Part shown: positions 33,589-42,700 of the stretch, piece by piece | Layout of the letters: every line of letters starts with the position of its first letter | Position numbering within the stretch: position 1 is the first letter of the stretch | NCBI RefSeq assembly: GCF_900167135.1 | Contig: NZ_FUWZ01000002.1 | Span: 62,001 to 126,000 of the forward strand | Length of the DNA: 64,000 nucleotides | From: Chitinophaga eiseniae | Lineage (GTDB): Bacteria; Bacteroidota; Bacteroidia; Chitinophagales; Chitinophagaceae | Reading direction: 5' to 3' | Notes under the pieces: model-generated | Told to the model about the DNA's origin: nothing | Database searches by the model: none | What the model saw: only the letters and a program-made list of their open reading frames with translations | Translations under genes and position numbers: made by a program

Positions 33589-34872
33589 ATGAAACCGAAA
33601 TGTCTATCGTTCAGTTTATTGACCGCCTTTATGATGATGCTCTTGGGCGCCGGCTGCACCAAAGAACAACGTCCCGCCGATGTACCCACCAACAGTGAAT
33701 CCGCCAAAGCTTCGGGCGCTGTTACCGAAAGCCTCGACAGTCTGCTGGCATACAAGAGCAGGCCCCACGAAATCTATGCAGCCTTTTACCGCCTGGAAGG
33801 TCCCTGTTACGGACCAGCGCCCTTTGGCACCAACTTCTCACAAGTGCCCGACAGCCTGGACATATTGATCCTCTTTTGTTTCTCTCCCTCTTCTCCGGTA
33901 GCATCCCAGGTTCCAGGATGGATTAATACCCTGCATACCAAAGGCACCAAAGTGATCCTGACAGGAGGATTAGACCTGGTTGCCGGCGCTACCCATGACG
34001 CTGTCGGCTACGCTAAGACCGCCAAATATATTATGGACAGTGTTGTCAACAAATACGGTTTTGACGGGTATGATATTGATATAGAAAGCGAACCATCCGG
34101 TCAGGACCTGACTGACAAAGCAGGCGTATATAAGGCGCTTTCCAAATACCTGGGCCCTAAATCCGGTACCGGAAAGTTACTGACCTTCGATACCAACAGA
34201 AACGGCAGCAACAGCCTTTTCCAGAAAGTGTACACCATGGTTGATTATGTGTGGCTGCAGGCCTACGGACGCGGCGCCAGCACCCTGCAATCCACCTGGT
34301 CTACTTTCTCCCCTTATATTCAATCATCGCAGTTCGTGCCCGGTTTCTCTTTTTATGAAGAGCGGGGTTATCCTTCCAACGTATGGTACGACGTGACCTA
34401 TCCTGTGAACGGCACCGGCCGGGCTTATGACTATGCCCGCTGGGAACCTACGTCCGGCAAAAAGGGCGGCGTGTTCAGCTACGCGATCGACAGGGATGCA
34501 CCACTGACATCCTCCACCGATAACACAATGTACGCACCCACCTACATCGTCAGCAAACAACTGATCCAGATCATGAACCCCAGCGGTGGCGGCAGCGGAA
34601 CAACCGGCGTAGTGTTTTACCAGGATGCGGGCTACGGCGGCGCCGCATCACAACCCATCGCTAAAGGCAACTATACTTTGTCTCAGTTACAGGCAAAAGG
34701 CGTGGTGAATGATTGGGCGTCCTCCGTAAAAATTCCTTCCGGTTGGTCTGTTACCATTTATGCAGATGATAATTTTTCCGGCACCTCCTGGACGCTGACC
34801 AGCAACAACAGCTGGCTGGGCGGATTATCTCCCAGCGCGAACGATAAAATGAGTTCCGCAAAAATCCAGTAG
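33589..34872 (+). CDS. GH18 family glycoside hydrolase lipoprotein with C-terminal beta/gamma-crystallin domain
   Basis: Exported protein of 427 residues. A signal peptide ends at an imperfect lipobox (LLGAGC, Cys23). A GH18 barrel covers about residues 58-325; the catalytic motif DxxDxDxE is DGYDIDIE at Asp159-Glu166. The closest types are endo-beta-N-acetylglucosaminidases of the EndoF/EndoH group, which release N-glycans, more than true chitinases. A linker (SGGGSGTTG, 331-339) leads to a beta/gamma-crystallin-like domain (VVFYQDAGYGG ... WSVTIYADDNFSG ... NDKMSSAKI, 340-427), which may bind calcium or glycan. No SusCD pair is adjacent. Closed by a strong terminator. Confidence 0.88.
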   Translation: MKPKCLSFSLLTAFMMMLLGAGCTKEQRPADVPTNSESAKASGAVTESLDSLLAYKSRPHEIYAAFYRLEGPCYGPAPFGTNFSQVPDSLDILILFCFSPSSPVASQVPGWINTLHTKGTKVILTGGLDLVAGATHDAVGYAKTAKYIMDSVVNKYGFDGYDIDIESEPSGQDLTDKAGVYKALSKYLGPKSGTGKLLTFDTNRNGSNSLFQKVYTMVDYVWLQAYGRGASTLQSTWSTFSPYIQSSQFVPGFSFYEERGYPSNVWYDVTYPVNGTGRAYDYARWEPTSGKKGGVFSYAIDRDAPLTSSTDNTMYAPTYIVSKQLIQIMNPSGGGSGTTGVVFYQDAGYGGAASQPIAKGNYTLSQLQAKGVVNDWASSVKIPSGWSVTIYADDNFSGTSWTLTSNNSWLGGLSPSANDKMSSAKIQ

Positions 34873-34888
34873 CCTTTTCCATATAATT

Positions 34889-34919
34889 AAAGCGCCCGGC
34901 TATGGCCGGGCGCTTTAAT
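34889..34919. terminator. Terminator after the GH18 gene
   Basis: Arms AAAGCGCCCGGC (34889-34900) and GCCGGGCGCTTT (34905-34916), loop TATG. It can also act on the minus strand, where the ArsR gene ends. Confidence 0.85.
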
Positions 34920-34957
34920 TTGGATCGTTAAATCGAAATTATATCGTAAAAATCATA

Positions 34958-35257
34958 TTAAAGCGTCCCTTTAATATACTCAGCGAGCTCCCTGATCTTT
35001 TCTTCGTTACGCTTATAGTAGGTCCACTGACCTTCCCTGACAGACTTCAGCAGCCCGCAATTCACCATAGAAGAGAGATAAGCCGATGCGGTGGACTGGG
35101 AGATCCCCGCTTTCCGCTGAATCACACTCATACACACGCCATAATCCTTCACCTCCGGCTCAATGTCCTCCGCCGCAAAATGATCATGCGGATGTTTCAG
35201 CCAGGTAAGGATCTGGATGCGATGCTCATTGGATAAAATCTTAAACAGCTCTATCAT
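34958..35257 (-). CDS. ArsR-type winged-helix transcriptional regulator
   Basis: Small regulator of 99 residues. The winged helix is LFKILSNEHRIQILTWLKHPHDHF and VCMSVIQRKAGISQSTASAYLSSMVNCGLLKSVREGQWTYYKRNEE, typical of ArsR/SmtB-like proteins. The classical metal-binding ELCVCDL motif is absent. Two cysteines (in YGVCMSVI and MVNCGLL) are in the body; sensing of metal or redox is possible but not shown. It follows the DoxX/NTF2-like pair on the same strand after 155 bp, with its own likely promoter, and may control them. Confidence 0.9.
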   Translation of the reverse strand: MIELFKILSNEHRIQILTWLKHPHDHFAAEDIEPEVKDYGVCMSVIQRKAGISQSTASAYLSSMVNCGLLKSVREGQWTYYKRNEEKIRELAEYIKGTL

Positions 35258-35412
35258 ATCTATATTTCCCGAAATATCAATACAAAGAAAACGATTTTAA
35301 TCGATATCCCTTATCATAATTATTCTGATACAAAAACATAAGTTATACCATTCTAAGAATCATAAGATGCCGCTATCCACCGGCAATTTACCGGGCGCCT
35401 CCTTTATTCACG

Positions 35413-35838
35413 TCAGTACTTTGCCTGTCCTATATCCAGCCGGTCAAACTTTCCATCAGCGCCCTCATGGAATTTGAAGAACACTTTAAAAGTACCCCAA
35501 CTGCCGGCTTTGAAATTGCCATACACCGCTTTTCCCTCATTCTCCACCTTGTCGATGGACAGAAATTTTTCATGGCCCAGCGCCTTTCCGAAAAAAGATG
35601 TAAAATCAACCGTATTACCGTCATCTGTCATCACAGGATGATCGATAAAAAAAGAATACCAGCTTTTGTCGCCAGCCTGTAACGCCGCTATGGCTTTCCT
35701 CACATTCTCGTGGGTTATTTTTGATACGTCCATCGTTTGTTTTTTGGGAGATGATTGTGCTGCTATTTTCCGGGAATGACTTTGCGCTCCGGCCATCAGT
35801 GGCCCGCAAAGTGCCATAATGATAACAATCCTATACAT
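35413..35838 (-). CDS. Exported NTF2-like (SnoaL-type) protein
   Basis: Protein of 141 residues with a signal peptide (MYRIVIIMALCGPLMAGAQS) and a small alpha+beta domain resembling the NTF2/SnoaL fold: the helix VRKAIAALQAGDKSWYSFFI, TDDGNTVDFTSFFGKALGHEKFLSIDKV, then the strands GKAVYGNFKAGSWGTFKVFFKFHEG and DRLDIGQA. The ORF extends upstream in frame to 36078 inside the DoxX gene; that part is not real. The start at 35838 is 2 bp after the DoxX stop, so the two are coupled. Ligand or reaction unknown. Confidence 0.8.
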   Translation of the reverse strand: MYRIVIIMALCGPLMAGAQSHSRKIAAQSSPKKQTMDVSKITHENVRKAIAALQAGDKSWYSFFIDHPVMTDDGNTVDFTSFFGKALGHEKFLSIDKVENEGKAVYGNFKAGSWGTFKVFFKFHEGADGKFDRLDIGQAKY

Positions 35839-35840
35839 GG

Positions 35841-36191
35841 TTAACCATTTTTGAGTGGATGTTGCAGGTAGATGATCACCAGGTTGAGTAACAGGAAAGG
35901 CAGCTCTATAAGCACCCCTTTCAGGTCTTTGTCCAACAGGTGAAAACAAATGATCAGCAGGATACCCAACGCCATCAGGAAGTTGCCCCATACAAAAGTT
36001 TTCGGGAACAGGATCAGCACCGCCGCCAGGATGGTGACGATCCCATTGATCATCACCCCCGTTTTGCCGATGCCCCACTTACCAAACATATCCAACATCT
36101 CCGGCTTCCCGGAAAACATGGCATATCCCTGTTTTAAGCCCATGAACACGGCAACGAGGATCAGTATAGCATTAATGATTTTTAAGACCAT
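35841..36191 (-). CDS. DoxX-like small integral membrane protein
   Basis: Protein of 116 residues with four hydrophobic helices (MVLKIINAILILVAVFMGL, MINGIVTILAAVLILF, FLMALGILLIICFHLL, LIELPFLLLNLVIIYL). The GLKQGYAMFSGKPEMLDMFGKWG loop between the first two resembles the DoxX-like family. The function of these proteins is not settled; some are linked to redox or membrane stress. The gene heads a two-gene operon with the exported NTF2-like protein. Confidence 0.8.
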   Translation of the reverse strand: MVLKIINAILILVAVFMGLKQGYAMFSGKPEMLDMFGKWGIGKTGVMINGIVTILAAVLILFPKTFVWGNFLMALGILLIICFHLLDKDLKGVLIELPFLLLNLVIIYLQHPLKNG

Positions 36192-36316
36192 GACAGACAG
36201 TATTAGTAGCGTTAACGGGGATCATTCACTTTTGATGGTAACAAAGCTCGACAATATAATTTACTGATTTATGGTGAACTTTTCGCTTTTTTAATTCCTG
36301 CCAGCCGTAAAAGGCA

Positions 36317-36341
36317 ACGGCCCGCTCTTTGAGCAGGCCGT
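36317..36341 (-). terminator. Hairpin after the FkbM-like gene
   Basis: ACGGCC-C-GCTC / GAGC-A-GGCCGT with a TTT loop; on the minus strand the tail reads TTGCCTTTTAC. One C-A mismatch. Confidence 0.55.
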
Positions 36342-36364
36342 CGTTTTGCTATATACAACAAACA

Positions 36365-37309
36365 TTAAAACAGTTTTCTCCACACATGGCTCATGAAGCG
36401 AAGCTTCCATAAACTGCGGCGTATGTTTTTTGCACTGCCGCGGCGCAGTTCCCCGAAAATAGGCGTTTTATATTGTTCCATACCCTGGGTGGCTATCTGC
36501 AAGGCGAGGCCATACTCTTCATTGAGCGTGGCAATGACCCAGCCCAGGAGCAGGTCGCGCTGGGACTGATGGTCCCGGGCATCGAAGTTATTCAGGTATA
36601 CCATTTCTCCCCAGCCGGCAGTTTCCTTATGAGAAGCGGCCAGCAGCTTTTGCAGGAAGGGGCTGGAGCTGATGCTTTTGAGCTGTTCCTGTGAAATGCG
36701 GTTCGGCCCTTTTACGGTGATTTCACTGAGGAAAAAAGGCAGGTTGTCCATATGCCGCAGCACAGCGTGCAGCTTATCTTCACCATGATAGGCATGCATA
36801 ATGCCCGGCTCAAACTCTGCTATTTTAATAGCACGGGCCATCTTTTCATCGAGCGACTGGAAGATACGCAGGTCCAGTCCCTGTGAATCCGTTTTGAACC
36901 AGTCGATATACCCGATATTCAATTCCTGCAATACCTCCGGGATGGTGCGTGTCATCAGCTTCGTTTCCCTCTCCACGGCAAACTTGTCCGCAAAAGCATA
37001 CGGCTTCAGATCGTCCATGCGGGGCACCAGGAAGCTGGAGCAGTAAGGAGACTGCGTGAGGTAAAACGGCTGTCCGTCGCTGGAGGTATCCGCCACCACA
37101 CAGTTGAAAACATACAGCTTCCGGTAATTATCGTTCTCACGGACGATGTAACCATACTTCCGGTCATCCGGGTCAAAGGCAATACAGACAGCATATTTCG
37201 CGATCTTCTTCCACCTGAAATGGATAGCGCCCGACGCACCTATATCCACCAACACAGGCGGCTGATTGATTAACTCCGGTGTATTAAGTACTTTTTCTAT
37301 TAATGACAT
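36365..37309 (-). CDS. FkbM-like SAM-dependent methyltransferase
   Basis: Soluble protein of 314 residues. The SAM-binding strand is PVLVDIGASGAIHFRWKKI, with the acidic residue after strand 2 in CIAFDPDDRKYG. The later segment YIDWFKTDSQGLDLRIFQSLDE is the form taken by the FkbM LKIDVQGxE motif. FkbM enzymes O-methylate sugars or polyketides. The C-terminal 100 residues (WGEMVYLNNFD onward) are an extension with no recognised domain and a basic end. No glycan biosynthesis genes are next to it. Confidence 0.75.
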   Translation of the reverse strand: MSLIEKVLNTPELINQPPVLVDIGASGAIHFRWKKIAKYAVCIAFDPDDRKYGYIVRENDNYRKLYVFNCVVADTSSDGQPFYLTQSPYCSSFLVPRMDDLKPYAFADKFAVERETKLMTRTIPEVLQELNIGYIDWFKTDSQGLDLRIFQSLDEKMARAIKIAEFEPGIMHAYHGEDKLHAVLRHMDNLPFFLSEITVKGPNRISQEQLKSISSSPFLQKLLAASHKETAGWGEMVYLNNFDARDHQSQRDLLLGWVIATLNEEYGLALQIATQGMEQYKTPIFGELRRGSAKNIRRSLWKLRFMSHVWRKLF

Positions 37310-37424
37310 CTATGTTCTGCTGTTTAAATGGATGTGGATAACCCGCTGAAATACCGGTAAATATAAGCACGATTCACAATATATAGAAATAACAATCGTA
37401 TCTATTAACGGCCACAGGCGGGCT

Positions 37425-38405
37425 TTAAATCCTGCCGTAATATCGTGATTTCTTCAGAAATGCCATCAAGGCTGCCTCGTCCCCGTAATTTAGCGTGATG
37501 ATATCTTTTATCGCCTGACTTTTATTTTTAGCACGGCGGTAGTAAGACTTACAAATGGCATATCCCATGAAGTAACCCAGATCGCCCATCGTTTTCGTGG
37601 TGGCGCCGTTGTACAACCAGTTCGAGAAATCTTCTCCCATCATCTCTTTTCTGAAGGCTTCCTTCAGCGCTCCTTCGTTGGCCCGCCCATACTGGAGATA
37701 AGAATTCATCAGGGGTTCCTTCAGGATCAGTTCTGTAATAAAATCACAGGCGCCTTCGTGTAACGCCTGACCGAGTAATATCTTCGCCTCGGACCGCTGT
37801 TGGGTATGCACGTATTCATGCACCACCACAGGAATGATATTGTCGGTACTTTGCGTCCCGAAGAAGTTCGCCAGCCGTTTGTCGGGGAACTCAGACACGT
37901 CGGTATTTTTATTGCCGGTGGTTATTTCCGTCCCTATTAACGCCAGCGAATCATGTACCGTGCCCGCGGCCCGTATAGCCGTAATGGTGAAAAAGAGCTT
38001 TGCCGGACGCAGATCGGGATATAGTATTTTGAACTCCCGGATATAGGTTTCTATAGCCGGTATCTTCGGTTTTACCTTCAACGTGTTCTCCCGGACAGAC
38101 GCCCAGAATTTCGGGTATTTATTGATGGCCGTCACCAGCCTCGGCGCATCAAACCGCCTGAGTTTCATAAACAGTTTAAGTCCTTCAGTACCCTTATCGA
38201 TATACAAAGACTGCATAAAGGCAATCTGCTGGCTGGTATCTTTCACTGTCTGCACACTGTCGAACGCTACCCAGAAATTGTCGACATCGGAAGTGAAGAC
38301 CCGGGGAGCTTCCTGGCCGTCAACACGGGCAGAACAGGTCAGTAACAAGATAAATAAAACAAAAGGGAGGAGGCTATTACAGCGTAAACCGGTTTTTCTT
38401 TTCAT
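37425..38405 (-). CDS. Exported zinc metalloprotease-like protein (DUF2268-type)
   Basis: Protein of about 326 residues. From the ATG at 38405 it begins with a lipoprotein-like signal (MKRKTGLRCNSLLPFVLFILLLTC). The zinc-binding motif HExxH is HEYVH in PVVVHEYVHTQQ, and a downstream glutamate in LHEGACDFITELIL probably completes the site. This matches the DUF2268 predicted Zn-dependent proteases; the distant gliding protein GldB is in the same superfamily. The ORF runs back to 38483 but the extra residues would spoil the signal. Its start is 131 bp from the divergent archaemetzincin gene, another exported zinc protease. Confidence 0.8.
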   Translation of the reverse strand: MKRKTGLRCNSLLPFVLFILLLTCSARVDGQEAPRVFTSDVDNFWVAFDSVQTVKDTSQQIAFMQSLYIDKGTEGLKLFMKLRRFDAPRLVTAINKYPKFWASVRENTLKVKPKIPAIETYIREFKILYPDLRPAKLFFTITAIRAAGTVHDSLALIGTEITTGNKNTDVSEFPDKRLANFFGTQSTDNIIPVVVHEYVHTQQRSEAKILLGQALHEGACDFITELILKEPLMNSYLQYGRANEGALKEAFRKEMMGEDFSNWLYNGATTKTMGDLGYFMGYAICKSYYRRAKNKSQAIKDIITLNYGDEAALMAFLKKSRYYGRI

Positions 38406-38536
38406 GTAAGATGGCATTTGTTGACAGCAGAAAGATCCGGTAAAATAAAGAAAAACGATCAGCCACCCAATTATCCGCAACACTATTTTGTGTTATGGAT
38501 TTTCGCGGTTTTTTCATCTTGTACAAAACATCCGGT

Positions 38537-39472
38537 ATGTCCGTTTTTAACATCCTGTTCCCCCACCCGTGGCTGAAGCCCCGGACTATATTGAGATTAA
38601 TGACTGTGACCCTTTTGTTGTTGTCCTGTAAAAGCCGGCAGGCCGATCCTGTCATTGCGGCCCAGTGTCATTACTTTGATGGTGTTGCAGGAAATGATAT
38701 CGCCCTTGGTCCACCACAGGAAGGAGACTGGCGTTTTACACACCACGAAAAAGAACAGACCTATGAAGCGTACAAGGCAGCCCGTCCGGCAAAACCCTCT
38801 GCCACCCGTTCGGTCATTTACCTGTTACCTGTCGGCGATTTTACGCCTTTACAGGAAAAAATACTTGAAGCCACACGTGAATACACCGCCATTTTCTTCC
38901 AGCAACAGACAGTACTCCTGCCAGCCCGCGCTGATGCCGGCTTTCCGCCAAACACCTTCCGGCAGCAGGAAGACGGTCATACACAGCTGCTGGCGCCATA
39001 CATCCTCGACAGCCTGCTGAAAGGCGACATTCCGCCGGATGGCCTTGCGCTGATGGCTATTACGGCGCGGGACCTGTTCCCTAAAAGTGATTGGAATTAT
39101 GTTTTCGGGCTCGCTTCCTATGCAGACCGGGTGGGGGTGACATCTATCTACCGGTTCCAGAACGGTACGCCGGACAGTGCCTCCTATATCCCCTGCCTAA
39201 TGCGGCTGAATAAAATCGCCTCCCATGAAATCGGACATATGTTTTCCCTGCATCACTGCCTCCATGTCCGCTGCGTCATGAATGGCACCAACAATCTGCG
39301 GGAAACAGACAGCGCGCCTGCCCGTCTTTGCTCCGATTGTCAGAAAAAACTTTACCGGAGCCTCCGGTACGACAATCAAAAAAGATTACAGCAGCTCACG
39401 GATTATTGCCGGCAGCAAGGACTACAACCGGATTACCGCCTGCTTAAAAAAGATCTGGATGCCATTCAGTAA
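38537..39472 (+). CDS. Archaemetzincin-like zinc metalloprotease lipoprotein
   Basis: Protein of about 311 residues with a lipoprotein signal (TILRLMTVTLLLLSC). The archaemetzincin signature is complete: HEIGHMFSLHHC (HExxHxxxxxHC with the third zinc ligand), then CVMNGTNNLRE (the Met-turn), and a C-x-x-C (LCSDCQ). Archaemetzincins are found in archaea, vertebrates and some bacteria; the exported lipoprotein form is a Bacteroidota variation. The frame opens at 38495; the ATG at 38537 gives a signal with two or three basic residues and is preferred, the ATG at 38600 being too close to the lipobox. Confidence 0.88.
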   Translation: MSVFNILFPHPWLKPRTILRLMTVTLLLLSCKSRQADPVIAAQCHYFDGVAGNDIALGPPQEGDWRFTHHEKEQTYEAYKAARPAKPSATRSVIYLLPVGDFTPLQEKILEATREYTAIFFQQQTVLLPARADAGFPPNTFRQQEDGHTQLLAPYILDSLLKGDIPPDGLALMAITARDLFPKSDWNYVFGLASYADRVGVTSIYRFQNGTPDSASYIPCLMRLNKIASHEIGHMFSLHHCLHVRCVMNGTNNLRETDSAPARLCSDCQKKLYRSLRYDNQKRLQQLTDYCRQQGLQPDYRLLKKDLDAIQ

Positions 39473-39789
39473 CGCATAAATACGCCAACCTCCCCCCCGG
39501 CCCTCCCTTATTTCCGGTAACGTTCTCGGAGATTTATATGCCCGAATGGTTGCAAAGTAACCGGTTTCGGACGTAATTTGTTAGAGAAACTGTATCAACC
39601 AGAATAATTCTATAGCATCAGGGAAGCAGAGAAACAGAAGAAGCCTGTTCACCACGTCTTTCATATATCAACAGTGTCTTCCATCTAATGTGGAACAAAG
39701 CACGCCCGATGCGGTCGCATGACCGCCCGGCAACGCTTTCCGGCAAATACCGAAAATATTCACACAACTAAATATCCGGGGGAATATTT
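39473..39789. other. Intergenic region upstream of the pectate lyase gene
   Basis: No gene is visible. AACGTTCTCG at 39519-39528 is identical to the centre of the 32-bp palindrome at 49348-49379, next to the acetylesterase gene of the same locus. A small GGTCGCATGACC palindrome lies near 39713. Possible regulator sites. Confidence 0.45.
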
Positions 39790-42700
39790 ATGAAAAAATG
39801 GCTACTTCATTTATTGCCGGCAACACTGTTTGTCACGATCGTTACTAACGGCAACGCCTATTCGCAAAGCTCCGCTACTGCCACGTGGGCGCTTACGGCC
39901 AACCAACAGGCGGTAACCACAGGAAACATCTCCGCCACTGCACAGCAGCTCAATGGGCTGGTACATTACGATTATATCTCCGGCGGGGAACGGACCATCC
40001 CCACCGGCGGCGCCTGGCCGGCGCAGACAAGCGCCGATGATACGCGCAATATGTTGTATACTGTGGCTCCCGCTACCGGCAGCACCCTCACTGTAAAAGA
40101 AATAGCAGTGTCTCTCAGCTTCAACGGCTCCGGCGCCGGCAGGGTAAAGCTGTCGTGGTCTACAGACAGCCTACACTTCACTGATGTCACGACTGACTTT
40201 GCGCTGGTATCTGCCTCCACACCTACCGCCTATACTTTCTCCGGACTGAACATCAATGTACGCAACAACGGCAGACTGTTCTTTCGCATCTCGCCATGGA
40301 CCACCGGCGTGGTGACAGGTAAGTACCTCATCACCAAAAATGTGGTCATCAAGGGGATTACTACCACGGCGCCGGTGGCGGCGTGGCCGCTTACCGCCGA
40401 CCAGCAGGGTACGGCAACCGGTAACATTACCGTGGCCTCCCAAACGCTCAGTGGCCTGTCCATCGGTGGTTACAGCAATGGTCAGCAACTATCCCCAGCC
40501 ACCGGTAACTGGCCCGCCGAGAGCGCTCCGGCCGCTGGCAGATATGTACAGTTCGCCGTCGCGCCCACTACCGGCAACGCCTTTACTGCTACCGGCATCT
40601 CCGTGTCGCTCGTCTTCGGCGCCACTGGCGGGCAGGCGCGGGTATCCTGGTCTGTCAACGGTACTGACTATACGGATTTAGACACCACACTTACCATCGG
40701 CGCTACCGCCAACACCTATACGCTGAGTACCCCCGACATCACCGCTGCTACCGGGCAAATGCTCTACCTCCGCATATCTCCGTGGAGCAGCACCGCCGCC
40801 ACCAGTGCGCTCACCATCAGCGATGTAAACGTTACCGGCTACACGTACATCGTACCGGCTGTTATGTGGGCGCTCACGGCAGACCCGTCGCCCACCGTAT
40901 CCGGTGATGTTACCGCCACCGCACAAACGCTCACCGGCCTGAAAGTGAACAACTACATCTCCGGCAACGGCGGCCAGCGGCTGCTGCCACCGGACAGCAT
41001 CTGGCCTGCGGCCACAAACCCGGATAACGGACGGTATATACAATACACCGTAGCACCTGTAACCGGCAACAGCCTCACAATACAACAGGTAACCGTTCCG
41101 CTCTCTTTTAACTCCTCTGACTATGCACATGCACGCATCGCGTGGTCCACAGACGGTACCTCCTTCACGGATTTTACCGCCAACCAGGCACTGACGGCAG
41201 GCGCCACGCCGGTAGCCTATACTTTCAGCAACCTTAACATAGATGTGCCCACGGGAAAAACGTTCTATCTGCGCGTGTACCCATGGACCACCGCAGCTGT
41301 CAGCGGCAAATACCTCGTCACTAAAAATGTGATGATCAGCGGCACCACCTATCCTTTCCGCCAGATCGCCTTTCCCGGCGCCGAAGGCGCAGGCAGGTTC
41401 GCCAAAGGCGGCAGAGGCGGCAGTGTGTATTATGTCACCAATCTCAATAATTCCGGCGCCGGCAGCCTCCGCGACGCTGTCAGTCAGCCCAACCGCACCG
41501 TGATGTTTAAAGTCTCCGGTACCATCAACCTCCTCAGCGCCGTTGTGATCACACAGGACAATATCACCATCGCCGGGCAGACAGCGCCGGGAGATGGTAT
41601 CTGTCTTGCCAACTACGGCATGGGCATACGGGCCAACAACGTCATCATACGCTATATCCGCAGCCGCCCCGGCGATATCATCCTCAACCCGAACGACACC
41701 GCCAAGGCTGTGGATGCCATGTACAATAACTTCGGATCACCAGTCACTAAACCGTTCTCCAATATCATCGTAGACCACTGCTCTCTCAGCTGGTCCACCG
41801 ACGAAGCCGGTTCCTTTTATGCCATCTCCAATTTCACGCTGCAATGGAGCATGCTGAGCGAAAGCCTCTACAAGTCCAAACACGTGAAAGAGACGCCGCA
41901 CGGCTACGGCGGCATCTGGGGCGGCCAGCAGGTGTCCTTTCATCACAACCTCCTCGCCAGCCACAGCAACCGCAATCCCCGCTTCTCCGGCAGCGCCAAT
42001 ACCGGGCAACCGGAACTGGAATATGTTGACTTCAGGAACAACGTCATCTACAACTGGGCGGGATCGACCTATGGCGGCGCCGGCGGGCATCATAACATGG
42101 TCAACAACTACTACAAACCCGGCCCGGCTACCACCGGCAGCGCCAGCTGCGCTACCGCCAACCGCCGCCACCGTATCCTGATGTATACCACCTTCAGCGT
42201 ATCCCTCGCCGGCGACACCATCCCCGGCGGCAAGTTTTATGTCAAAGGCAATTACGTGCCCGGCTATCCCTGCGTGGAAGAAACCACCGACACGTCGTCC
42301 AACAACTGGACCTATGGCGTACATCCTGACGGGCAGCCCGGCGCGGAAGCAGCGCTGGCCACCGCCCGCGTAAACACGCCTTTCCCCTATGCACCGGTAA
42401 CTACCCAGACAGCGCAGGATGCATTCACCTCCGTGACAGCTGCCGTGGGCGCCATCCTCCCCCGCAGGGACACGGTAGACCGGCGCATCATCCGCGAAAC
42501 ACGCACCGGCACCGCCACCTTCGGCGACAGCAGCTACCAGTCCGGCGGCATGGGTATTCCCTCCGGTATCATCGACAGCCAGAACACCGTAGGCGGATGG
42601 CCCACTCTCCAGTCCACCACCTATCCTGATGATACGGATAACGACGGACTGCCCAACTGGTGGGAGAAAATGAAAGGCGGCGACTCCACCGGTATCACCG

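Noticed and set aside
35839..36078. N-terminal extension of the NTF2-like protein
   Set aside because: It overlaps the DoxX-like gene in another frame and lacks protein character; the signal peptide begins at 35838.
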